Both the position numbers and the translations under genes were made by a program. From Porphyra umbilicalis (lineage: Eukaryota; Rhodophyta; Bangiophyceae; Bangiales; Bangiaceae): 64,000 nucleotides of DNA. The stretch lies in assembly GCA_002049455.2 (NCBI GenBank), contig KV918819.1, positions 186,001 through 250,000 on the forward strand, in the 5' to 3' direction. Within the stretch, counting starts at the first letter, position 1; each line of letters begins with the position of its first letter. Positions 42,388 to 54,323 of the stretch are shown here, piece by piece. Under the pieces are notes generated by a model that was not told the origin of the DNA, did not search any database, and saw only the letters and a program-made list of their open reading frames with translations.

Positions 42388-42984
42388 CCCGACGGCGTCC
42401 ACGGCCAGACGCCCGACGGCCCGCCCGCCGACGCTGTCGACGAAGACGCGCCGACGGTTACCCCCCCCCCCCCGGGACGGGGGCCTCCCCCCCCCCCCTT
42501 CCCCCCCCCCCCCCCCCCCCCAGTCGCCGCCCGGCCCACCCTTTCGCCTCCTCTGCGCCTTCCCCCCCGCCGCCCCCGCCGCCCCCGACGGCCTCTACCG
42601 CGTCGTCGTGCAGCAGGCGGCGCTCGTGCCGACCGGCGGCGCCGTGTCGGTCCGCCTCCACGTCGACGACGGGTCGGCGGTGCGGCAGGTGTGGGTCGGG
42701 GCCGCCCTCCGCTCGACGCTCCTCGCCGCCCTCCCGGCCGACTGGGCGGGCGTCAAGACGGCCAACCGGGCGGCGCCGGGGAGTGTGGCGGCGGCGCTGC
42801 GGGGCGTCGGCTACCTGTCGGGCGTGTTGCGCGTTGGGGGGGGGGGGGGGAGGGGGAGGGGGGGGGGGGGGGGGAACCCCGCATCCCCGTGACGGCCGCG
42901 GGGGGGGGGGTCGCCACGCCGGCAGACGTGCGCGCGTACGTGGCGGGGGTGGCGGCGCGCCTCGGGGGCGTCGACGACGGTTGA
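40612..42984 (+). CDS. RMI1: RMI1-like OB-fold protein (RecQ-Topo III partner)
   Basis: RMI1 is the OB-fold subunit that stimulates the BLM/Sgs1-Topo III complex in dissolving double Holliday junctions in the nucleus. Exon 1 (40612-40746, from MADVRAALGTRIGAWGL) encodes the N-terminal helices. A GT-AG intron (40747-41029, 283 bp, phase 0) follows. Exon 2 opens SGSLPWDVSRAHRLTTP, then the OB1 strand pattern VLLQVEDVINVASDT, LKVLLTDGRQHLVGVEHAPL and RSGARLHRGVALLTP. A long Gly/Ala/acidic linker with helices (DDDAAALEALAQYEAS, MAALAADLDADLMAA) leads to a C-terminal OB2-like piece (VSVRLHVDDGSAVRQVWVG) and end PADVRAYVAGVAARL. The frame changes at a G15 run (41435-41449), at C13/C12/C21 runs (42461-42521) and at G runs near 42836-42874, so the linker and C-terminus are approximate. 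Confidence 0.75.
41766..41868. repeat. (GGT)n microsatellite in RMI1
   Basis: About 34 GGT/GGC triplets encoding poly-Gly in the linker between the two OB folds. In the reverse direction it reads ACC. Confidence 0.9.
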
Positions 42985-43330
42985 GGCGGGGGGGGGGGGG
43001 GGGACGGCCGCGCCGCGTCGGCGGCGCGCCGGGCACCGTGTGCGGCGAGGGTATACCCCCCAGACGGTGGTCCGCAGCCACCAGCGACGGCCGCGGTCAC
43101 GTGTGGTACGAAAAAAAAAAAGGAATAATAATAAAACAACAGCAAGCGCGCACGGTCACGGCGCACACGTACAGACGCCGCAGGGACGGCGGCGCCTCTA
43201 CGACGTTGCGCCACCTGCAGACGCCCCCCACCAAAAAGCATGGGGACCCCCGCGACGCCGCCGTCGGCGGGCCCCCCCCTACCACGGGCGGCCGCTCGCC
43301 ACCTCCCCAATCGCCGACGTCCCCCACCCG

Positions 43331-46300
43331 TCATCGTCGGCGGCGGGCGGGGGGTAGGCCCCCCCCCCCCCCCCGACGGCGCGCCGCCGCCGCCGGCATC
43401 CGCCCGCTTGGACGAGCGCCGCAGCAGGCGCTTGCGGCGGCGGCCGTCGGCGGCGGCCGCGCTGTCTTCGCGGGAGCGGGGACCCCCCCCCCCCCCCCCC
43501 CCCCCCGCGCTGCTCTCCCGGGAGCGCCCCCCCCCCCCCCCCCGCCCGAGGGTGGACGTGGACGACGCCGACGCGGGCGTTGCCGGCGTGAGTGGCGTGC
43601 GTGGCGACGCGGGGGTGCCCCCCCCCCCCCGCCCCGGCACCGTCGCCCCCCGCCCCGGCGGCGGCGACGGCCGCAACGTGTCGAGCGGCCACGACGTGCC
43701 GGCGGCGAGCGCGAGGGGCGGCGGGGGGGGTTGGGACACCCCCGCCACGGCGGGGCCCCACCCGTCAGTGGCGGCGGGCGGCACGGCGCCGCGCTCGGCG
43801 GGGGGGGGCGCCCGCGGCGGCGCGGCGCCCGGTGGCGGCGGCGGGTGGGGGGGCGGCAACGCCATCCGCGCCATCTGCGCCCGCACGTCGGCGGTCGGGT
43901 CGGGCGGCCCGCCGGCGGGGGGGGGCGGGGGGGGAAGCCCCTGCCGCAGGGACGCCGTCGACCGCAGGCTGTCGGGGATGCCGGGGGGCGTCGGCGAACA
44001 GACGGGGCGGATGACCGCGGCGGCCGCCGACCCAGACGCGGCGGGGGGGCGCCGCGCCGCCGACGGCGGCGGGCCGCCCCAGTCGTCTGACGCGCCGCCG
44101 CCGCCCCAATCGTCCGACGCGCGGCGGCCGCCATTGGCGCCCGCACCCGCCGGCGGCGCCGCGGGCGGCGGCGCGCGCGCGGGCGGCCCGCCCGCCGCCG
44201 CCGCCCGCCCGCCGCCGCCGGCGGGCCCGTAGAGCAGCTCCGACGCCGAGTCGGCCGAGTCGTCGTCCCCCCCGAGGGCGTCGGCGAGGCGCCCCCCCCC
44301 CGCCGCGGCGGCGGCGGCGCCCGTCACGGCAGCGGTAAAGGCGGCGGCGGGCGCCCACACGGGGCCGCCGGGACCGTCGCGCGGCGCCGAGGCCCCCGCC
44401 GCCGCGCCCGCCGCCGCCGCCGCCGCCGTCAGGGTGGCCACCGGCGGGCCGCCGAGGGGGGGGCGCTGCGGGGACGCGCCGGGCCCCCCCGGCGGGGACG
44501 CGTGGGGGTGCGCACCCCCCAGGGGGCTGCCGTAGGGGTGCCGCGGCAGCGGCGACGGGCCCGCCGGCGGGGACCCCATAAAGGCCACGTGGTCGGGCGG
44601 GGGGGGGGCGTAGGCGCCGCCGCCACCGAGCGGCGACGGGTGGCCCCCGTGTGGGGCGGGGTGGGCCTGCGGGGACCGCCGCGGGTCTACGCCCTGCTGC
44701 TCTGCTTGCGCTTGCGCCGCCGCCGCCGCCGCCCCCGCCGCCGCCGCCGCCGCCTGCTGTTGGTACAGGTACAGCTGGTACTGCTGCTCCTCGTACTGCT
44801 GCTGCATCATACTCGGCGTGGGGGGTTGGGGGTAGGCCATGCCCGCCGTCGCTTGGAGCGCCGCCGGGTCCGCCCCGGGATGCGGCGCGCCGTGCGGGTG
44901 GGGGCCGGGCGGGTAGCCGCCGGCGGCGGCGTAGAGTGGCTGCTCGCCCGCCAGCGGCGGCGGGCCGACGGCGCCGCCCATCGGCCCGTGGCCGCTGAGC
45001 AGCTGCGCGTCGACGGACCCAAGGGGGCTCCTCCCGTAGGGGTCCCCACCGACGGCCACGGCGCCGCCGCTGCCGCCGCCCGCAGCGACGCCTGGCCCGT
45101 ACTGGAACGGGGGCCCCGCCGCCGCCGCCGACACCTGCGACGGCGACGGCGGGACGCCCATGACGGCGCGCACCGCGACGGGCGACGCGAGCGCGGCCGG
45201 GTCAAACGGCACGGGCGGGTTGGGGCGCAAGCCGCGGCTCTTCATAAACGCGAGCAGCTGCGTGGGGATCTCCTCGAGGACGCGGCTCGCAAGGACCTCT
45301 GGGTACTCGTGGAACTGGCGGTAGGGCACAAACTGCACAATGTCCCGCGACGTGCCCGGCCCGAGCGGCTGGTCGTCCCCGTCGAGGAGGTTCATGTCGG
45401 AAAAGTCGGCCGCCCCAACGCCGACAATGACGATGGAGAGGGGCAGGGACGACGCGTGGATGATTGCCTCCTTGGTCGCCGCCATATCGTTGAGCACCCC
45501 GTCCGTGACGATGAGGAGGATGGTGTACTTTTGGTCCTCCTGCGTCACGTTGGTGTTGGCATAGTTGGCCGCCGTGCGCACGATTTCGGCAAAGACCGTC
45601 GGGCCCGACAGGCGCACATTGTACAGCGTCTGCCGGTAGCTGTTGAGGATGCCCTCCACGCCGACGCACTCGGGGTTGATGCCCCCCGTTAGAGAAAAGC
45701 AATGCTGCGCCGTCCGATAGTCGGGGGGCAGCTTGGCGCCAAAGCCAAACGCCGGAAACAGCTGATCCGAATCATAGTTGGCGAGGATGTCCCCAACCGC
45801 CCGCGTCGCCGCCTCGTACTCGTTGGGCCGCGCCGGGTCCCGGTAGTGGAGGGTGCCCGGCTGCCCCGGATCCCCATTGCTCGCCGTAAAGTCAATGGCG
45901 ACGACGAGGGACACCTCGCACCCCCCAATGATGTAGTCGAGAAAGCTGTGCTCCTCCGTCACAACGACGCCGTGCACGAGGAGCTCCCCCGTGGTTTTGC
46001 CGCCCGCCGTCAGGGGCACCGACTTGACGCTCCGCAGGCGCCGCAACGACAGCTCCACCGACCCCGCCACCGTCTCTGCGCCCGCCCGCTCGTAGAGGAT
46101 GTCGGCGCGGAGGGGCACGCCCTCGTCGCAGCGGCACAGCTTTTCAAAACTCATGACGTGGCGGGGGAAGCGGAACTCCCCCCGCGTCGCCGTCGGCACC
46201 CCCACCTCGGAGCGGTGGATGCGGAGCCAGTTGCCATCCTCCAGCGCCCGCGACAGCACCAGGTGCGGGCGCGCCGAGGAAAAAAAGGAGCGCTTCTTGA

Positions 46301-47147
46301 GGCGCGCCACCCCAAAGTCCAACCGCACCGTCTGCTTGAGCGCCGACACCTCCTCCGCGCGGATGGTGAGGAAGCCGTTTTCGCCCGTCAGCCGCTGCGC
46401 GGTGGGCGCCCCGCCCCCCGACGGCGGCGGCGGCGCCGCCGCCGCGCTGCCCACCGAGGCGGACCGCCTCGGCGGCGCGGCGGGCGCGACGCCGACCCCC
46501 CCCCCGGGCCCGCACCGGCGCTCGTTGCGGAGGGCGAGTTCCACCCGCTGCCCCGACGAGCGGACGAGCTCCGGCACGGTTAGCGACGCCCAGCCGATAA
46601 AGTCGTGGCGGGCGAGGTCCGTCGACGGCCCGTCCCGGTCGTACACCTCCACGCGCAGCCGCTGGGTGCGCTCAAAGTAGTAGCGGAGCTCGAGGGAGGT
46701 CACCCACTGCGGACACAAGTTGTCCTTGATCGTCTCTGTGGCGCCGAGGCGCACCCACTGGGACGCCTCGGCGGGGGGGGCCGCGTACAGGGGGCCGGGG
46801 GGGCCCCCGCCGGTGGGGGCACCGCCGCCGCCGCGGGCGGGGGCGCTCGCGCCGCGGCGCAGGAGGGCGCGGCCAGACGTGGCGGTGCGGCTGAGGACGC
46901 CGGCCGTCGATGAGCGGGCGGCGGGGGGGGGGGCGCCGCCGCCGCCGCCGCCGCTGCCGCCGCCGACGCCGCCGCCGCCGCCGCTGGCAAAGCTGCTCGA
47001 CGCGTCGGTGCCGCCGACCGACGCAGACGGCCCGACGGCGTCAAAGTAGACGACCGCAAACGGGTCTGACTTGGTCACCCAGTCCATGTCACGCAAGTCC
47101 CGACCTTCGAGGTGCAGCAGGAGCCGCGTCTCACACACGTCGACCAT
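43331..47147 (-). CDS. Copine (two C2 domains plus vWA domain)
   Basis: Copines are cytosolic, calcium-dependent phospholipid-binding proteins. The ATG at 47147 starts MVDVCETRLLLHLEGRDL. C2A (DMDWVTKSDPFAVVYF ... LRVEVYDRDGPSTDLARHDF) is split by a Gly/Ser/Ala insert of about 100 residues; C2B follows (LTIRAEEV to about 400). The vWA domain has the copine signature SFLDYIIGGCEVSLVVAIDF then TASNGDP (MIDAS Asp 419), FPAFGFGAKLPPDY and LLIVTDGVLND, ending about residue 650. A C-terminal extension of about 600 residues is rich in Gln, Pro, Ala and Gly (MQQQYEEQQYQLYLYQQQ) and ends with a basic Ser/Arg segment (RRRKRLLRRSSKRAD). The frame is continuous to about 43380. The stop depends on the length of a C16 run (43359-43374); 43331 is one option, 43279 and a read-through to 42753 are others. 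No intron is needed. Confidence 0.88.
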
Positions 47148-48279
47148 GGTCGGCGGGGGCGTGGGGGCGCCGCCGACGCGAGTGGGAGAGGAAAGGGGCG
47201 GGAAATAAAAAAACAGAGACGGCGTCACAGAGGCCAAGCGGCGGGACGGGAGGTTGGGGGTGCACGCGCGTGGGCGAGGAGCGCCGAGCACGGCCAGCCG
47301 GCACGGAGGGGGCGGGCGAGGCCGACAATCGGAACGACGCACCGCCCGAGGAGGGCCAGCCGACCGACCGCGTCACGCGCAGAGATGCGGTGTGCAGGGG
47401 AAAGAGCACCGTCGACGGTGCGGTGGGGGTGGTGGCACCAACAGCGGCCTCGTCCGACGCCCGCGCAGCGCTTCCGGTCGGGGGCGACCTCGGGCAAACA
47501 CGGACCTGCGTTGGCGCCAATGCGTGGTGGCCGCAACGAGGTGGGGTGTCACACAGCGCTGCGTCGTGTGACGCTTTGGGGCCGCCTCGTACTTGGGCAC
47601 GCCCACGTGCACTGCTGTATCCTGACGAGGACTGAATCGTGCAAGTGCCACCGCCTGGGAAGTGGAGAACAGGGAAAGGCCAAAGCTGCAGGCAGAGCCT
47701 GCCACGCTCTCGATACCGTACTGTATTTTGTGTCCCAGAGGTAGAATGTCGTTTTATTGGTAGATCTCGCCACGTGGCTTCATCTGGACCCCCCGTGGGA
47801 CGACGATGAAAGTGGTGTGAGCCATCCATTCTTGACACGTGTTGGTCAGTTGGAGGCAACAGGTACGGAAGCTTCGCTACACACAGGGTTCTGAAATCGA
47901 AACTTTCCGATGGGTGTTATTGTGTTCGTATTTCACGTGGAAGTGGCACCAGTCTCGCGTAGTTGCTCGTCGCGAGGCTCTCGACGTCAAAGCGCGCGGC
48001 GCCCGCGCCACCACCCACCCCCTCTGCCAGACGAGAAACGGTGGAGCCGTGTGGTGGTGCGGGCTCTCGCCACCGGTGGGCCGGCTGCCAGCGGGGCCGT
48101 CGTCCCCGACTTGCCCGCCGATTACGGTGGCACGTCTTGGTCTCTTTGGACGGCCGTTCGACCGGCGTTGTCTTCCTTGTCTCGTTTGTTGCCTGGTCGC
48201 CACGCCCTCGTTCCCTCCATCCCTTTTGTGACGCACGCGGGGCCGTCGGGCGGTGTCGGGCCGCCGTCGACCGTTGCGC
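47148..48279. promoter_or_regulatory. Divergent intergenic region, copine and SPT6
   Basis: These 1.1 kb separate two divergent starts and must hold both promoters. The open frames in it have no domains and their sequence is unlike protein. No specific box could be assigned. Confidence 0.4.
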
Positions 48280-51200
48280 ATGGCGCGGAAGGATGGCGGG
48301 GGAGGCGGACGTAGGTACGTGGATGGCTCTGCGTCAGAGGCCTCCTCTGACGAGAAGCGTCGCCCGTCCGGCAACGGCAAGTACGAGGACTCGTCCGAGG
48401 AGGACGATGGCGCCGACGAGTTTGAGCAGGACGATTTCCTGGTAGGTGATGGGGATGATGAGGACGGCGGCGATGGTGGTGGGGGAGGGAGCGACGATGG
48501 CGGTGGCGGCCGTCGTCGCCGCTCGGACGGGGACGGGGACGGGAGCGAATCGGATGCGCGCCACGGCAAGCACCGGCGGCGCAAGCGGCGCAAGCGGGCG
48601 TCGGAGGAGCCCGAGTTCCTCGAAGGCGACCACTTGCTGTTGCAGGAGCAGGGGGTGAAGCTCCCGCGCCACAAGATGCGGCGCCTCCACCGCATCCGTG
48701 GCAACGAGTCGGCCGACGACGACGACCTCGGTTTGGACGATGGCCTCGGCGGAGACGGCGGGGCACCGCCCGCTCGCCAAGCCCTCAACGAGGACGTGGA
48801 CGATGAGAGCGACGAGTTTGGCGACTTTATCGACGATGGGCCCCGCGGGGGCCCGTCGCGCGGCGCCGGTGACGGCATTGCCGATGACGACGATGAGGAT
48901 GAGGGCGACGGGGGTCACGCGCGCAGCCGGCGCGCGCCGTCGGGTGCCGCTGGGGCGGGCCGCCGCGGCGCGCCCGCGGGGCGCGGCGTCGACGCGCACG
49001 CGGTGCAGGCGGCCATGGACATTTTCGGCGACTTGGAGGAGGTGGAAAACTACAAGGGCGGCGCCGCCGACCATGACGATGACGACGATGAGGACGACCG
49101 GGATTACGGGGACGGTTCGGCGTCGCGGCGCTTTGACCGGGGTGCCGGCGGCCGCGGGGAGGGCGGGGGGACCCGCCGGCGGGGGGGCTCGCCACCGTCG
49201 ACCCGGCGCTCGCGGCGGAGCGCTACATGACGCCCGCCGATGCGGCGGTGCGGTCGGCGGACCTACCGGAAGCGCTCCAGTCGCACTTTGGCACCAAGTC
49301 CCTCGCGACGGACCCCAAACCGGCAGACGCGGAGCTCCAAGAGGCGGCCGCGTGGGTGTACGAGCGGGCGTTTGCGTCGGATCCGCACTTTGTCGTCAAC
49401 GACTACCCGCAAGGCGATATGATTACCGCCATTCGCAAGTGCCTGAGCTTCCTCACCGTCGACGGCTTTGACGTGCCGTACATTGCCGTGTACAAGCGGG
49501 AGCACATTAGCCTGCTGATTTGGGACGCGTCGACGAGGCCGACGCCGGCAGACGTGCCGGTCGGGTCTACTGTCGCTGGCCCGTACGGCTTCAACGCCAT
49601 CAACCGGGACGATGGCAGCGGGGAGGCCGAGTGGGGCTTTGAAGAGGAGCTGCTGCCGAGCGCGGGCTTTGACGACGCGGCCGGCGACTGGACGGGGTTG
49701 TGGCGGGTGTACGACTGGGCGGCCGCGTGGCGGCACCTGGTCGTCCGCCGCAAAGCGGTGAGCGCGGCGATTGAGTCGGCGTCGGCGGGGCTCCTCGGCG
49801 CGGAGCAAAAGACGGGCCTCCTCGACAGTGTCCGCCAGGCCGTGGAGGAGACGGAGATTGACGACGCGGAGCGGGCGCTGCGGCATGCCGCCGTCGTGGC
49901 GGCCCGTGCGTCGGGCGCGGCGGTCGAGCCAGAGCTGGAGGGCATCCACCTCAACGGTGACGTGGACGAGGACGGGGAGGGGGGGGGCTCGGGCCGCCGC
50001 CGGGCGGTGCGGCAGCGGCGCCCTCGTCGGCAGGCGCGGCTCCACCTGCTCGGCAAGACCAAAGTCGGCGACTTTTCCCGCTCTTTTGCCATCAGCGCGG
50101 AGCAGCTGTGGGAGAACCTGGACAAGTTTGGGCCGGTCAACAAGCCCAAGAATCCGCTCGAGCAGCCACTCGCCGCGGCAACGTCGTTCAAGCGGCAGCG
50201 GGAGCTGACCCTTTCCTCGTCGAGCATCCTGTCGGGCGCGCGGGACCTGCTCATTGAGGAGCTAGTCAACTATGCGCCGCTGGTTACGATCATTCGGCGG
50301 CAGCTGATGGAGGACGCGACCGTTTGGTCTGTGCCGTCGCTGCTGGCCACCGAAACGGTCGACGATACGCACCCGCTGCGGCCGTACGTGTCCATTGCGG
50401 CCATGCCGCTGCAGGCACTCGCAGCCACCCCGACGTTTGCGCTCATGGTGCGCGCGGAGGAGCTCCACCTGACGACCGTCCATATCGTCTTTCGGGACGA
50501 GAAGCCGCCATCGCCAGACAAGGTCGCCGACGCCCGTGACGCGGCGCGGGTGCGGGAGGAGGCGGCGCTCAACCGGACAGAAAAGTTGGCGGTCGCCAAG
50601 GAGGCGGCCGCGGCGGACCCCTCCAATGCCGTGGCCCGCGCAGCCGTCGAGCAGATCCGTGACGAAATGGACGCGGCGGCGGATGAGGATGCGGAGCTGG
50701 ACGCGGAGGACGCTGCGACGGAGCGTCGGGAGCTGTCGGCGTCGAGCCTGGAGCTCGTTACCCTGCTCCTCAACATGTATTCGGATGACAATGACGCGGA
50801 TACGTCCAACTCGTCGGGTATGTGGCACGCGCAGCGGTCGCGGGTTATCACCGCTCTGTACGCACGTCTGGCGCGGCGCGTAGCGGAGGAGCTGCGTCTC
50901 CGCCTCGTCCGTGACGCGGCGTCGGTGCTGCAGGAACGCCTGACGTCGGCCGCTTCGCGGCGGCTGCTGGTTGGCCCCGTCAAGATCCAGGGCATTGCCG
51001 GCGCGCCTCGCGTCATGTCCCTGACCGTCACGCACGCGGTCGACGAGCCGCCGTCGGATTCCAACCGGGGGGTCATGCCGACGCCACAGGGCGGCCACGC
51101 GGCCGTCAAGCTGCCCACCCGGGGTGGTGGGGGCACCACCACCAACACCCGTCGCGGCTTTGTTCCGCGTGTCACGTTTGCGTCGGTTGACAGCGACGGC

Positions 51201-54200
51201 CGGTACGTGGCATCGGGTGAGCTAAGCGGCGACTTCCTCCGCCGCCGCCGCGACGTTGCGCTAGAACCGCCCGTGGAAGGGAGCCTCCTGAGTGCCATCC
51301 AGTTGTGCAAGCCCCACTACCTTGTCGTTGGCATCGGCTCTGGTGGCAAGGACGCGGTGCGGTTGCGGGACGACTTGGTCTACATTGTCACCAAACTGAT
51401 TCGCGATGGCGACTCGCACGGGCAAGCGCTCGCGACGGACGCGCCAGGGCTGCTGCGGAGCGCCCCTGCATTTGACCCATCCGTCCCAGACCCCGTCTTT
51501 ACGCATGCCGAAACGCGCGTTGGCCTCGTGGACGATGCAGCCTCGCGGCTGTATGCAGAGACGACCTTTTGCCGGGTCGGCCTGCCGTCGATTGCGATTA
51601 GCCGGCCGCTCGTACGTCGGGGTATTGGCCTCGCCCGCACGGCGGTCGAACCGCTTGACGTGCTCGCCGGCGTCGGCGCCGACCGGCTGGCGGCGCCTGC
51701 CTTTCGACTCCACCCGCTCCACTACTTGGTGCCGGTGTCGGGCCGCATCGAAGCTTTCCGTCGGGGGCTGGTCCGTGCCGTCGCTGCCACCGGCTTTGAC
51801 GTCAACTCGGCGTTGTTGCGCACCAAACACCGCCGTGTCATCCTGCGGTTCGTGTCGGGCCTCGGGGAACGCAAGGCGGCCGGCTTTTGGGCGGCGCTCG
51901 ACGCGAGTGACACGGGTGCGTCGGCGTCGGCGTCGGCGGAGAGTGGGGTCCTCTACTCGCGCCGCGACATTTTCGAGCGCAAACTGCTCGGTCGGCTCGT
52001 GTTCATTTCTGCTGTCGGCTTCCTCCGAGTGCGGGAGCCGGAGATGCACCGTGGAGGCAGCCAAGCTGAGGCGATTGACAGTCGCCGGACGGCGCTCTCT
52101 CGGCGACCAAAGTCGGTCAAAGCGGACCGGCTGGAGGATCTCTTTGACCCGCTTGACGACAGCCGCGTCCATCCCGAGGAGTACCTCGTCGCCGTCAAGA
52201 TTGCTGAGGAGGCGCTGCGGGATGATGAGACCGAGACGGATGTCCGACAAAAAGTGTCGGCCAAGCGCTCCGTCGCGGCGGTCATGGAGGCACCGGGGGG
52301 TCTGTCCCAGCTGGACCTGGCGCAATACGCAGGGCACCTCAAGAAGGCCAAGCGTGGGGAGATGAAGCGCCTGCTGGAGCTCATCTGCGATGAGCTGGGC
52401 TCCCATCAGACGTACAAGGACCCACGGCAGCCGGCCAACTCGCCCGTGCAGGTGGCCGCCGTCGACCTGGCGGCCCCAACCGTGACGTACCTGCCTGGCC
52501 CCCGCGCGGTGTTTTACATCGCAACGGGGTTGGACCCCCGCCGGTATTCCGTCGGCGCCAAGGTCACCGCGTCGGACGTCCGGCTGACGGCGACGAAAAA
52601 GAGCGTCTCGGCGCAGCTGGAGGGCGGCGTGCGCGGCTTTTTGCGGCTGGAAAATGTGGCTGGGCATCGGCTGGAGGTGCCCGAGCTGGAAGCCATGCTG
52701 CCGTCGGGCTCTTCTTTGACGTGTCGCATCCTCAACGTCCGGTACCGGGAGTTTGAGGCGGAGCTGATTTCCGTCCCAGAAGTTGTGCGCAAGCCCTCCA
52801 ACGTGAACATCCCAGGCTACCAAGAGCCGAACCACTCCTCCCACAAGTACATGGTCGCTTACGTGCCTCGGTCGGAGCGCCGCAAGGACATTGTGTTGGC
52901 AGGCGGCGGCCGCTCCGCGCGGACGCGGCGGCTGCCCCGCAAGGCCATCTCACATCCGTTGTACCAGACCATTACGGGGGTCGAGGCCATGCGGGAGCTC
53001 GACCGGGAAGGCGAGTCTGGGGATGTCATTATCCGTCCGTCTGTGCGGAGTGTGGACAAGGTCATCTTCACGGCCAAGGTTGCGGACCAGCAGCCGTTTG
53101 TCAACGTGGAAGTGACGGAGGTGCGCGAGAAGGAGGGCGGTGACGTGACGGGCTATGCGGTTGGCCAGGAGCGCTTCCAAGACCTGGACGAAGTGCTCGG
53201 TCGGTACGTTCACGCGGTCGTCACCAATCTGGAGGAGGCCATGCGCCACAAAAAGTTTGTGCGAGGTGACAAGGTCGACCTCGAGGCGACGCTGCGGAAG
53301 GACCAAGCGGACAACCCGGCTCTCCGGCCTTACCGGGTAGCTGCTTCATGGGAAGAGTCGTGCCGTCTGGTCCTGGCCTACATTCCCGGCTCCCGCACTA
53401 TTGTCAAGGAGCTGATCACGGTGCTGCCCAACGGCTACCGTCTGCGCAGCGTGTTGCACCCCAACCTAGACCGCCTGTTTGACTGGTTCAAACGCAACAT
53501 GGCGTCTGGCGGACCACTGGCAGCACCGGCGGCAACGCGCACGCCGCTGGCCAACTACAGCCGCAGTGTGCGGTCCACGCCAATGATAGATGTGCCGGCC
53601 CCGCCAGTTATGCCGCCATCTTTTCCACCCACGTCGCCGCACGCTCGGGTGTCTCACATGGGCGCCGGTCCGCCACCACCGCCGCCGGTCATGCCGGTAC
53701 CCGTCGCGGCCATGGCCGGCGCGCCGCCCGACAGGATGGCCCCCGGCGTCGGTGGTGGGGTTGCCAACGGCCAGGACGGCTATGGCGGGCGGGAGTTTGC
53801 TCCTCGGGAGCGGGGACCTCCGTTTGGCGGGGACGGCATGTTCCGAGGCGGTGCACCGCCACCGCCGCCGCCGCCACCGCAGGACGGCGCCTACGACGAC
53901 GGTTACGCGCGGCGTGGTGGCGGCTTCAATGCCCCTGATGGCCGCGATGGCGGCGGTTTTGCGCCCAACTATGGTGGCGCCACTGGGGCGCCCGCGTTTG
54001 GCGGCGGCGGCGGCAACCGGGGACGCTTTGATGGCCCCGCGCGTGGCGGCTTTGGGGGCGGTCCGGGCGGCGGCGTGCCCCCCCCCCCACCACCGCCACC
54101 ACCGCCACCGCCACCACCTCCCCCGATGGGGGCGCCGGGACCCTCCGCCGGGCGGGGCTTTGGTCCCGCTCGTGGCGGCGGCGGCTTTGGTGGGCCCCCG

Positions 54201-54323
54201 GTGCGCCTGCCGCCGGCGGGGCGCGGTGGCGACGGCGCAGCTGCGCAGCGCCGTGGGCAAATGCCCATCCCAGCGTGGCAAGCCAAGCTGCTGGCCCAGC
54301 AGGCGCAGCAGCAGCAACAATAA
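48280..54323 (+). CDS. SPT6: Transcription elongation factor SPT6
   Basis: SPT6 is a histone chaperone that travels with RNA polymerase II. The start is MARKDGGGGGRRYVDG at 48280, giving about 2010 residues. The first 315 are acidic (DDDDLGLDD, DDESDEFGDFIDD), with AAMDIFGDLEEVENY before the core, as in SPT6. At a G7 run near 49184-49190 the frame shifts by one; in the new frame the text continues VDPALAAERYMTPADAAVRS, the expected core start, so a length error is likely. Then come the helix-turn-helix core (EAAAWVYERAF, VPYIAVYKREH), a YqgF-like fold (HYLVVGIGSGGKDAV, about 1010), HhH and death-like segments, an S1 domain (about 1400-1500) and tandem SH2 domains (about 1560-1740: GDVIIRPSVRSVDKV, FQDLDEVLGRYV, ITVLPNGYRLRSVLHP, FDWFKRNM). 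The last 270 residues are Gly/Pro-rich, ending QAKLLAQQAQQQQQ. No intron. Confidence 0.93.

Noticed and set aside
42753..43330. Continuation of the copine frame to 42753
   Set aside because: After the C16 run it reads as unlike protein (LLLFYYYSFFFFV) and runs into the RMI1 coding region on the other strand. An earlier stop in another frame is more likely.
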